DNA from: JAFLUQ01 sp964551215
GTDB taxonomy: Bacteria > Bacillota > Clostridia > UMGS1883
Assembly: GCA_964551215.1 (NCBI GenBank)
Contig: CAZKBV010000053.1
Location: forward strand, 1-10,950
Direction of reading: 5' to 3'
DNA length: 10,950 nucleotides
A model generated the notes under the pieces. The model was not told where the DNA came from and did no database searches. It saw nothing but the letters and a program-made list of their open reading frames with translations. Below, piece by piece: positions 1 through 5,966 of this stretch (position 1 is the first letter of the stretch; each line of letters begins with the position of its first letter). A program made the translations under genes and the position numbers.

Positions 1-13
1 AAAAATAATGGAA

Positions 14-586
14 TCAGTAGTATTTCTTGCAGTCCTTCATATCCGTTACCGTGCGCAGAGCTTCGCCGAACCTCTGAAAATGGACGACCTCTCTTTGGCG
101 CAGGAAGCGTATTGCGTCGATAACGTCCGGATCGTCGGCAAGCCTGAGAATATTGTCGTATGTGGCGCGGGCCTTTTGCTCTGCCGCCATATCCTCGGTC
201 AGGTTTGTTATTACGTCGCTCATAGACTGCATTGTCGCGCCGCTCCAAGGAACACCGGCGGCATTCGCGGGATAAATTCCCGTGCCGTGGTCAACGTAGT
301 AGTCCGCAAAGCCGCTGTTTTTGATTTCATCCTCGGAAAGATTCCTTGTAAGCTGATGCACAATTGTGCCGACCATTTCCAAATGGCCCAGCTCTTCCGT
401 ACCGATATCGTTTAAAACGCTTTTTGTCACCTCGGTAGGCATGGAAAACCTCTGGCTCAGGTACCGAAGGCTTGCCCCGAGTTCGCCGTTGGGGCCTCCG
501 TATTGAGTCAATATCGCCTTTGCCATTCTCGGGTCGGGATTTTTTATCTTAACAGGGTAGGCAAGCTTTTTTTCATATATCCACAT
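14..586 (-). CDS. cotJC: Spore coat protein CotJC, manganese-catalase family
   Basis: A 190-residue ferritin-like protein of the manganese catalase family, the usual length for CotJC. CotJ proteins are known from Bacillus as a sporulation set that becomes part of the spore coat. The five dimanganese ligands of catalases are all visible: Glu35 (in GGPNGELG), Glu65 and His68 (in TEELGHLE), Glu136 (in AAEQKAR) and Glu166/His169 (REVVHF, His169 as ligand). The 3-residue and 33-residue spacings match those of characterised Mn catalases. A dimetal centre and peroxide breakdown are therefore likely, though activity is inferred. It is the last gene of cotJA-cotJB-cotJC, 14 bases after cotJB. The ATG start follows a strong GGAGGTG ribosome site about 9 bases upstream. 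The gene ends inside the window at TGA, with the C-terminus reading CKKYY. Confidence 0.95.
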   Translation of the reverse strand: MWIYEKKLAYPVKIKNPDPRMAKAILTQYGGPNGELGASLRYLSQRFSMPTEVTKSVLNDIGTEELGHLEMVGTIVHQLTRNLSEDEIKNSGFADYYVDHGTGIYPANAAGVPWSGATMQSMSDVITNLTEDMAAEQKARATYDNILRLADDPDVIDAIRFLRQREVVHFQRFGEALRTVTDMKDCKKYY

Positions 587-600
587 TTACAGACACCTCC

Positions 601-852
601 TCACATATTCCAAGGCCAAGGGTTTTTAATCCACTGCCACGGCGCCGCCGCCGAGCCGGAAGCCGCCGTAAGAGGCCCGTACGAGGCTTCGTATTCCTTA
701 CGGAGCGTGCCGGCGTGTTCCACGGCTTCCTTATATTTTGTAAGGGCGGCTTGGCAGTTGGGGTGGGTATCCAGATACAGAAGCATATCGTAGGCGGCAA
801 AGTCGGCCTCCTGCACCTTTTTAAGCATCTGTATTCGTTCTGTTTCCGCCAT
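601..852 (-). CDS. cotJB: Spore coat protein CotJB
   Basis: An 83-residue protein of the CotJB family, which is made during sporulation and needed for assembly of the CotJ components in the coat. The N-terminal half is helical, with the family-type stretch containing EADFAAYDMLLYLDTHPNC near residues 15-33. The C-terminus is rich in Trp and Pro (PWQWIKNPWPW, residues 71-81), also typical of CotJB. The ATG at 852 was chosen over an upstream in-frame ATG at 951. It follows an AGGGAGGG ribosome site at normal distance, and the longer version would run back through cotJA. It begins 2 bases after the cotJA stop, so the two are probably translationally coupled. Confidence 0.92.
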   Translation of the reverse strand: MAETERIQMLKKVQEADFAAYDMLLYLDTHPNCQAALTKYKEAVEHAGTLRKEYEASYGPLTAASGSAAAPWQWIKNPWPWNM

Positions 853-854
853 TT

Positions 855-1085
855 TTACATACCCTCCCTTTTTTTGCAAAAGTTTTTCCCGTAAACATCC
901 AAAGGCAGATTCAGCTCGGGAAACACTGTACCGTTTTTCAGAGCCTCGCAATATCCGTACACCGTGTCCAATTCCTGAAAGGGAGTGTAGGAATAGGCGA
1001 GAGGAAGACTGTTAATACAGGTGCAGGCGCAGCTTTCGTTGTTATCGTTTGCGTCAGCGTTAATAAAGTCCGTTATTTCTTTCAT
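855..1085 (-). CDS. cotJA: Spore coat associated protein CotJA
   Basis: A 76-residue small protein recognised as CotJA by the segment TPFQELDTVYGYCEALKNGT followed by VFPELNLPL (about residues 34-62). This corresponds to the family pattern of a proline/aromatic lead-in, EAL..GT and LFPEL..P. It is the first gene of the cotJ operon. The start at 1085 is preferred because GGAG lies 6 bases upstream; an in-frame ATG at 1097 has a poorer site and one at 1118 lies further out. The N-terminal part (residues 10-23) is acidic and carries three closely spaced cysteines (SCACTC). No mother-cell sigma-E promoter could be assigned with confidence in the 260 bases upstream, although sigma-E control is what is known for cotJ in Bacillus. 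Confidence 0.88.
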   Translation of the reverse strand: MKEITDFINADANDNNESCACTCINSLPLAYSYTPFQELDTVYGYCEALKNGTVFPELNLPLDVYGKNFCKKREGM

Positions 1086-1196
1086 ATTAATCTCCATTCC
1101 GCCGCTCCGCTTCGGCACAAACAGTAATTAAATTTCTCTTATCCGCGGAGCAAGTAATGATAAGAAAATTTTATTGCCGGGGGCGCGTTTGCGAAT

Positions 1197-1239
1197 CAAA
1201 TTTCCCGCGGGGGTACATCCTTCCCTCAACGGAAATTTG
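1197..1239. repeat. Inverted repeat, 9-bp arms
   Basis: Perfect inverted repeat CAAATTTCC (1197-1205) and GGAAATTTG (1231-1239) separated by 25 bases. It lies between the divergent cotJA gene and the promoter of the small cysteine protein gene. There is no T-run right after either arm, so it does not look like an intrinsic terminator. It could be an operator or a structure in the cotJ leader; its function is unknown. Confidence 0.45.
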
Positions 1240-1278
1240 CGATCCCGTAATATAATATGAATAAAATAGGTTTTTGTG

Positions 1279-1307
1279 TTGCAATTCTGTGTTTTTTGAG
1301 GTATAAT
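1279..1307 (+). promoter_or_regulatory. Sigma-A-type promoter of the small cysteine protein gene
   Basis: TTGCAA (-35, 1279-1284), a 17-base spacer and a perfect TATAAT (-10, 1302-1307). Transcription would begin near 1314, about 37 bases before the GTG start. The spacing and the perfect -10 make this a vegetative promoter, in contrast to the sporulation operon on the other side. Confidence 0.75.
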
Positions 1308-1350
1308 AAAAGCATGGGATGCGTTTATTATTTTTCGGGGAGGAATGTCA

Positions 1351-1560
1351 GTGTTTGGAAAAAAACAAAAGGAATCAGCCTGCTGCCGATACTGCAAAAG
1401 GGTAACCGAAAGGGACGGGGATTATATCTGTAAAAAGCGCGGAGTTGTAAGCCCCGGCGGATTTTGCCCGAGCTATAGGTTCGACCCGTTTGCGCCCAGA
1501 GAAACAAGAAAACGCAATATTGATACATCGGTTTTCGACCCGCTGGATTTTGAAATCTGA
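1351..1560 (+). CDS. Small four-cysteine protein, probable metal-binding; function unknown
   Basis: A 69-residue basic protein of unknown function. From the GTG start the cysteines are at 11, 12, 15, 27 and 39, giving C-X2-C-X11-C-X11-C, a layout that suggests a zinc-ribbon-like or other metal site. The tail holds an aromatic/acidic motif (FDPLDFEI). An in-frame ATG exists at 1345, but GGGGAGG (1337-1343) ends one base before it. The same site lies 7 bases before GTG 1351, which gives the common beginning M-F-G-K-K, so I chose GTG. I believe similar short FGKK proteins occur in other Clostridia, but I cannot name a family. It has its own promoter, diverges from cotJ, and lies 250 bases before the permease gene. 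No regulatory partner can be read from context. Confidence 0.8.
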   Translation: MFGKKQKESACCRYCKRVTERDGDYICKKRGVVSPGGFCPSYRFDPFAPRETRKRNIDTSVFDPLDFEI

Positions 1561-1599
1561 GCATGGGCGGCGGTTCATTTCGGAATTGACGGAGGCTGC

Positions 1600-1649
1600 A
1601 TGACAGCACGGGAACAAAAGGGGAACAAATTGTGAACAAACGGTTAATA
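1600..1649 (+). repeat. Five hexamers phased at 11 bp upstream of the permease promoter
   Basis: Hexamers ATGACA (1600), GGAACA (1611), GGAACA (1622), TGAACA (1633) and TTAATA (1644) start exactly 11 bases apart. The middle three share GAACAAA. The last ends 13 bases before the -35 element at 1663. Direct repeats at one helical turn are the usual arrangement for OmpR/PhoB-family response regulators; Bacillus PhoP recognises TTAACA-like hexamers at this period. The assignment to any regulator is inference, and the outer copies are degenerate. Confidence 0.4.
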
Positions 1650-1662
1650 ATTTTTCAAAAGG

Positions 1663-1691
1663 TTGCAAAATAATATAAAATTTGCTAATAT
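1663..1691 (+). promoter_or_regulatory. Sigma-A-type promoter of the permease gene
   Basis: TTGCAA (-35, 1663-1668), a 17-base spacer and TAATAT (-10, 1686-1691), with TG one base before the -10 (extended -10). The start site would be near 1698, leaving a leader of about 110 bases before the permease ATG at 1810. Confidence 0.65.
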
Positions 1692-1702
1692 ATGTTAGGT
1701 TA

Positions 1703-1783
1703 ATGAGTTTGCTTGCCAAAGCGGAGAGGGAGGCGATACAGGCAAGGCGCATTTCCCTAAATTCAGCGCGTACAAAGGGGTAA
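1703..1783 (+). CDS. Possible 26-codon leader ORF before the permease gene
   Basis: ATG at 1703 opens a 26-codon frame ending at TAA 1781-1783. The peptide starts MSLLAKAEREAIQARR and is basic and alanine-rich, with a predicted helical character. It lies wholly in the leader between the permease promoter and the permease gene. The predicted transcript start is only about 5 bases before its ATG and no good ribosome site precedes it, so if translated it would be nearly leaderless. It may equally be chance. No run of a single amino acid marks it as an attenuation peptide. Confidence 0.2.
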   Translation: MSLLAKAEREAIQARRISLNSARTKG

Positions 1784-1809
1784 AACAAGAAAGGACTTGA
1801 CTTTAATTT

Positions 1810-3174
1810 ATGTTAGCACAGATTTTTGCAGTTATCATCTTTTTGGTAATGTTTTTGATGATTGTTTTGGAAAAATTTGAAAGACACCATATAACTCTTG
1901 TCAGCGGCGCATTGGTGCTTGTTGTTGTGTTCGGATTATGTATGCACAGCTTTGCCGCCGTGATAAAAACCCTTAATATTCAAAGCATATTTACGCCTTC
2001 CTTTTGGATAGGCGCCGGAGAAGAAACCTCCTCCGGAATCAACTGGGCGACTATAATTTTCATCGCCGGAATGATGGTAATGGTTGAGGGAATGGGTAAG
2101 GCAGGCTTTTTCAGATGGCTGTGCCTTAGGCTTGCGAAGGCCGTTAATTATCATACCGTGCCTTTGCTTATTTGCTTTATGCTCATGGCGGGCGTATTGG
2201 CAATGTTCATAGACAGTATCACGGTTGTGCTTTTCCTTGCCACGGTAACCGTGGAGCTTTCGAAGGTTTTGAAATTCAATCCCGTTCCGATGATTATTTC
2301 CGAAATATTCTGCGCAAACTTGGGCGGAAGCGCGACAATGTGCGGCGACCCGCCGAATATAATTATCGGTACGTCTTTGGGCTTTACGTTCTTCGACTTC
2401 CTTTCCAACACAGGCGTCATAGTGGCTTTGGGCTTTGCGGTGGTTTTGGTTTATTTCTGGCTTTGCTTCCGAAAGGAGCTTAAAAAGAGCGAGGAGCGGC
2501 GCCCCAAGGACATTGTTTATCCCGACCCTAAAGGAGCCGTAAGCAACAAAAAGGCCTTTGCGGCGGCGATTTGCGTTTTCGTATGCGCGGTGGCGATGCT
2601 CGTGACCCACGCCGAAACCACGCTGTCGGTCGCGTTTATAGGCGTGTTTATTTCGATAATAACCGTTATACTGACCGTTGTAACCTCCGGCTTTGATGAC
2701 GTTAAGTACATTTTCAAGCATATAGATTACAAGACTCTGCTGTTCTTTATCGGATTGTTTGTTTCGGTAGGCGGTTTGGAGCAGACCGGAGTTTTGGAAA
2801 TAATCGCGGATTTTATCGGAAGGATAAGCGGCGGCAACCCTTATATCATCGTGGCGGTTATACTTTGGCTTTCCGCCTTTGCCAGCGCATTTGTGGACAA
2901 CATTCCCTTTGCGGCCACAATGGTGCCTGTTGTCCGTGCCATGTCGGCTGCTCAGGGAATGGATATTTCAACCTTGGCGTGGACGCTTTCCCTCGGGGCG
3001 GATATCGGCGGCAACGCAACGCCTATCGGAGCTTCGGCCAATGTTGTGGGTACGTCCGTGTCGGCTAAGGAAGGCCGGCCTATCGGCTGGGGAAAGTATT
3101 GCAGGTACTGCGCTCCCGCGACCGTAATTGTGGTAACTATTGCGATGGTTTGTCTTTTCGTTAAATATCTTTAA
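1810..3174 (+). CDS. Ion permease of the ArsB/NhaD/SLC13 superfamily
   Basis: A 454-residue integral membrane protein with about 10-12 hydrophobic segments in two similar halves (about 1-220 and 250-454), joined by a charged cytoplasmic loop (218-248). Each half carries the superfamily signature: NLGGSATMCGDPPNIIIG at 170-187 and DIGGNATPIGASANVVG at 398-414. Paired acidic positions lie just before these motifs (FIDSIT, Asp135; FVDNIPFAAT, Asp363). Such proteins move anions or exchange sodium for protons. The sequence does not fix the substrate: arsenite/antimonite efflux, Na+/H+ exchange and dicarboxylate or other anion transport all remain possible. No arsR or arsC neighbour supports arsenic. 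The ATG at 1810 is fixed by an in-frame stop just upstream. Its ribosome site (GAAAGGA, 1789-1795) is 14 bases away, longer than usual. It has its own promoter, with phased repeats upstream. Confidence 0.85.
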   Translation: MLAQIFAVIIFLVMFLMIVLEKFERHHITLVSGALVLVVVFGLCMHSFAAVIKTLNIQSIFTPSFWIGAGEETSSGINWATIIFIAGMMVMVEGMGKAGFFRWLCLRLAKAVNYHTVPLLICFMLMAGVLAMFIDSITVVLFLATVTVELSKVLKFNPVPMIISEIFCANLGGSATMCGDPPNIIIGTSLGFTFFDFLSNTGVIVALGFAVVLVYFWLCFRKELKKSEERRPKDIVYPDPKGAVSNKKAFAAAICVFVCAVAMLVTHAETTLSVAFIGVFISIITVILTVVTSGFDDVKYIFKHIDYKTLLFFIGLFVSVGGLEQTGVLEIIADFIGRISGGNPYIIVAVILWLSAFASAFVDNIPFAATMVPVVRAMSAAQGMDISTLAWTLSLGADIGGNATPIGASANVVGTSVSAKEGRPIGWGKYCRYCAPATVIVVTIAMVCLFVKYL

Positions 3175-3176
3175 CT

Positions 3177-3196
3177 AAAATGATGTAAAATGATGT
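3177..3196 (+). repeat. Perfect 10-bp tandem repeat, two copies
   Basis: AAAATGATGT occurs twice head to tail directly after the permease stop codon and before the promoter of the kinase-like gene. It may be a small slippage duplication or a binding site; nothing else supports a role. Confidence 0.6.
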
Positions 3197-3229
3197 GTTC
3201 CGGTGAAAAGCTTTATCGGAGGACTTTAT

Positions 3230-3257
3230 TTGAGCTTACGGTTTTTCTTAATATAAT
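3230..3257 (+). promoter_or_regulatory. Possible promoter of the kinase-like gene
   Basis: TTGAGC (-35, 3230-3235), a 16-base spacer and a perfect TATAAT (-10, 3252-3257). Transcription would start near 3264, leaving only about 12 bases before the ATG and beginning at or in the ribosome site. It may be real but is marginal. No terminator is evident after the permease gene, so readthrough from 1698 could also supply this gene. Confidence 0.4.
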
Positions 3258-3275
3258 TTGAACGGAGAAAAGAAA

Positions 3276-3872
3276 ATGAAGCACCAAATTATTATTACAA
3301 TTGGCCGTGAATACGGAAGCGGCGGACATTACATCGCGGATTGCGTGGCCGGAAAATTGGGAATTGCCCTTTACGATAAGGCTCTCCTTGAGGAAACCGC
3401 CCAAAAACGCGGATACACCAGCGATGACCTGACGAAATACGATGAAAAGCCCGTGAATCCGTTCCTTTCCAGAAAAGTGAGGGGCTTTTCAAATTCCATT
3501 GAAGAAAATATCGCCAACAGCATTTTTGACATAATCCGCGAAAAGGCCATCAGCGGCGAGTCTTTTGTGGTTGTGGGGCGGTGCGCGGAATTTATACTTC
3601 GCGATAACGACAACACCCTTAAGGTGTTCATCCGCAGCAACGAACGGGACAAAATCGAAAGAGTTTCAAGAATATACGGCGTAAGCGCCGCGAAGGCCAT
3701 CGAAATGATGCATAAAGCGGATAAGCAGAGAAAGTATTTCCATAATTATTACAGCGACATCAAATGGGGCGACTGTCGGGGGTACGACCTTTGCCTTAAC
3801 AGCGCGCTTTTGGGTGTTGAAAACAGCGTGGATGTTGTTTTGAGCGTTGCGGAAATGATGATAAACAAATAA
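3276..3872 (+). CDS. Cytidylate kinase-like family P-loop protein
   Basis: A 198-residue protein of the cytidylate-kinase-like P-loop family, close to the usual length of about 200. Visible elements are a P-loop-like TIGREYGSGGHYIA (8-21), LYDKALL (32-38), VVVGRCAEFIL (98-108, the Walker-B-like strand), a lid segment DKQRKYFHNYY (149-159) with the arginine/tyrosine pattern of the family, and DLCLNSALLG (171-180). The P-loop has Gly-Gly where canonical kinases have Gly-Lys-Ser/Thr; members of this group commonly show GREYGSGG, so nucleotide handling may differ from true CMP kinase. The substrate is unknown. ATG 3276 was chosen because GGAG lies 8 bases upstream; an in-frame TTG at 3258 has no such site. 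It converges on the tryptophan operon and shares the hairpin between them. Confidence 0.85.
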   Translation: MKHQIIITIGREYGSGGHYIADCVAGKLGIALYDKALLEETAQKRGYTSDDLTKYDEKPVNPFLSRKVRGFSNSIEENIANSIFDIIREKAISGESFVVVGRCAEFILRDNDNTLKVFIRSNERDKIERVSRIYGVSAAKAIEMMHKADKQRKYFHNYYSDIKWGDCRGYDLCLNSALLGVENSVDVVLSVAEMMINK

Positions 3873-3917
3873 AAGGGATTTTAAAAAAAGATTTTTTCGC
3901 TGCTTTTAAATTTTAAA

Positions 3918-3966
3918 TACAAAAAGACTCCCGCCCCGGCTGAAAAAACCGGTCTTGGGAGTCTTT
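3918..3966 (-). terminator. Intrinsic terminator of the tryptophan operon
   Basis: Read on the minus strand, AAAGACTCCC (3966-3957) pairs with GGGAGTCTTT (3932-3923), with an inner CCGG/CCGG helix (3952-3949 and 3939-3936). The stem is followed by a T-rich tract (TTTTTGTATTT). It begins 34 bases after the trpA stop. On the plus strand the same hairpin is followed only by CTTTCGCG, so it should stop the kinase-like gene's transcript less efficiently. Confidence 0.85.
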
Positions 3967-4000
3967 CGCGTTTAAAGGGCCATGCGCCGCGATTGGCTTT

Positions 4001-4780
4001 TTAAACAATAGCTTCCTTTAGGCTTTTTACGAATTCTCCTACGGGAGAGGAGCTGTTTTTGCCGTACTTTTCCACGATTTTTACGATTCCGCTGCCAACG
4101 ATGACGCCGTCGCAATAGGAACTCATTTTTTTGGCCTGCTCCGGAGAAGATATTCCGAAACCTACGCAGCATGGGATTTTCGCGCTTGCCTTAATTTCTC
4201 CGAAAAAGGAGTCGAAATCCGTGGTGAAGCTGCTTCTTGTGCCGGTAACTCCCGTGGATGACACGCAGTATAGGAACCCTTCGGCCTCGGCGGCGATTTT
4301 CGCGATTCTGCTGTGGGATGTGGGAGCCACAAGGCTTATGTGCTTAACGCCGTATTTTGCCGCGTAGGGGGCAATTTCATCCTTTTCCTCATAGGGAAGG
4401 TCGGGGACGATAACGCCGTCGATTCCGGCTTCGGCGCACAGGGAGAAAAACCGCTCCGTGCCGAAACGGTATATTGTGTTTACATACATCATAAAGAGCA
4501 GCGGCACCTTTACGAGGGGGCGAAGCTCCTTTACCATATCCAGAATTTTAACCAGAGTAACGCCGCCGTTTAAGGCTCTGAGGCTGGCGGCCTGTATGGT
4601 GGGGCCTTCGGCTATGGGGTCGGAAAAGGGTACGCCGATTTCAATTAGGTCGGCGCCGCTTTTTTCCATTTCAAGGACTAAGCCCTTGGTTGTCTCCAAA
4701 TCCGGATCTCCGGCGGTGATAAAGGTTATAAGAGCCTTTTCGCCGTTCAGCGTCTGAAATTTTTCGTCTATTCTATTCAC
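4001..4780 (-). CDS. trpA: Tryptophan synthase alpha chain
   Basis: A 259-residue TIM-barrel protein that cleaves indole-3-glycerol phosphate to indole and glyceraldehyde 3-phosphate, passing indole to TrpB. The catalytic glutamate is Glu47 in LIEIGVPFSDP (equivalent to E. coli Glu49). The position of E. coli Asp60 is Glu58 here (SDPIAEGPTIQ), a conservative change. Phosphate-binding loops appear as VGFGISSPEQ and CDGVIVGSGIV near the C-terminus. It starts with GTG at 4780, overlapping the end of trpB by 8 bases, with GAGGAG 9 bases upstream inside trpB. The arrangement implies translational coupling, which suits a complex of equal subunits. It is the last gene of the operon. Confidence 0.97.
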   Translation of the reverse strand: MNRIDEKFQTLNGEKALITFITAGDPDLETTKGLVLEMEKSGADLIEIGVPFSDPIAEGPTIQAASLRALNGGVTLVKILDMVKELRPLVKVPLLFMMYVNTIYRFGTERFFSLCAEAGIDGVIVPDLPYEEKDEIAPYAAKYGVKHISLVAPTSHSRIAKIAAEAEGFLYCVSSTGVTGTRSSFTTDFDSFFGEIKASAKIPCCVGFGISSPEQAKKMSSYCDGVIVGSGIVKIVEKYGKNSSSPVGEFVKSLKEAIV

Positions 4781-5960
4781 TTAAAACAACTCCTCTGTAA
4801 CGGGCTATCTGGAACACGTCCTTGTCGCCTCTGCCGGAAAGGCAGATAACTATGATTTTGTCTTTGTCCATTGTGGGAGCCGCCTTCATTGCGGCGGCAA
4901 CCGCGTGGGCGGATTCTATTGCCGGAATGATTCCCTCCGTTTTGGAAAGGTACTCGAAGGCCTGAACCGCTTCTTCATCGGTTATATCCACATATTCCGC
5001 CCGCCCGATTGAAGATAGGTAAGCGTGCTCCGGCCCTATGCCGGGGTAATCCAGACCGGCGGAAATGGAATACACTTGGTCTATCTGGCCTTCCTCGTTT
5101 TGGAGGAAAAGGGACTTCATTCCGTGGAATATACCCTCGGAGCCTTTCGCCATGGTAGCCGCGTGGCGGGGAGTGTTGATTCCCTCTCCGGCGGCTTCGG
5201 CTCCTATAAGCCGCACGGAGGGGTCGCCTATAAAGTCGTAAAAGGCGCCCATTGCGTTGCTTCCGCCGCCTACGCAGGCATACACCGCGTCCGGCAGACG
5301 TCCTTCAAGCTCCGCAAGCCGGGTCTTGATTTCCTCGCCGATGCATTTCTGAAAATTCCGCACCATTTCCGGATAAGGGTGCGGGCCCATTACCGAACCT
5401 ATAAGGTAGTAGGTGTTTTCAATATTGGCTGTCCAGTCGCGCATGGCCTCGTTGATTGCGTCCTTAAGGGTGGCCGTGCCGGTTTCAACTCCTACGACCG
5501 AAGCGCCCAAGAGATTCATGCGGTATACGTTAAGGCTCTGACGCTCCATGTCGGTCTTGCCCATGTATACACAGCACTCCATGCCCATAAGAGCCGCCGC
5601 CGTAGCGGTTGCCACGCCGTGCTGCCCCGCGCCCGTTTCGGCGATTATTCTTGTTTTGCCCATCCTCTTGGCAAGCAGTATCTGCCCGAGACAGTTGTTT
5701 ATTTTGTGGGCGCCGGTGTGGTTGAGATCCTCTCTTTTGAGATATATTTTCGCGCCGCCCAAATCCTTTGTCATTTTTTCGGCATAGTACAGCATGGAGG
5801 GGCGGTTGGCGTACTCCCTGTACAGCCTGTTAAGCTCCCGGTTAAATTCAGGATCGTCCTTGTATTTACTGTAAGCCTCGTTAAGCTCGTTCACGGCATT
5901 CATAACGGTTTCGGGAACGTACTGCCCGCCGTAATCGCCGAAGCGTCCGATTTTACCCAT
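4773..5960 (-). CDS. trpB: Tryptophan synthase beta chain
   Basis: A 395-residue PLP enzyme of the standard TrpB1 type that condenses indole with L-serine to give L-tryptophan. The PLP Schiff-base lysine is Lys86 in HTGAHKINN. The catalytic glutamate is Glu108 in AETGAGQHGVA. The phosphate-binding loop GGGSNAMG lies near residue 232, and the ring-nitrogen serine is in CLSGRGDKD near residue 375. The N-terminal GRFGDYGGQYVPET is also typical. The ATG at 5960 follows an AAAGGA-type site and comes 6 bases after the trpF stop. It overlaps trpA, its partner in the alpha2-beta2 complex. Length and motifs show no damage. Confidence 0.98.
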   Translation of the reverse strand: MGKIGRFGDYGGQYVPETVMNAVNELNEAYSKYKDDPEFNRELNRLYREYANRPSMLYYAEKMTKDLGGAKIYLKREDLNHTGAHKINNCLGQILLAKRMGKTRIIAETGAGQHGVATATAAALMGMECCVYMGKTDMERQSLNVYRMNLLGASVVGVETGTATLKDAINEAMRDWTANIENTYYLIGSVMGPHPYPEMVRNFQKCIGEEIKTRLAELEGRLPDAVYACVGGGSNAMGAFYDFIGDPSVRLIGAEAAGEGINTPRHAATMAKGSEGIFHGMKSLFLQNEEGQIDQVYSISAGLDYPGIGPEHAYLSSIGRAEYVDITDEEAVQAFEYLSKTEGIIPAIESAHAVAAAMKAAPTMDKDKIIVICLSGRGDKDVFQIARYRGVVLSE

Positions 5961-5966
5961 ATATAT

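Noticed and set aside
1252..1259. Minus-strand CATATTAT as a sigma-E -10 for cotJ
   Set aside because: It fits CATAnnnT, but no acceptable -35 lies at the right distance and it would leave a leader of about 160 bases, so I did not annotate it.
1375..1788. A 137-codon minus-strand frame across the small cysteine protein gene and the permease leader
   Set aside because: It has no ribosome site or recognisable domain and conflicts with two plus-strand promoters.
1936..2721. A 261-codon minus-strand frame inside the permease gene
   Set aside because: The permease has both family signatures and a continuous hydrophobic pattern; the antisense product is a low-complexity His/Arg/Asn-rich sequence.
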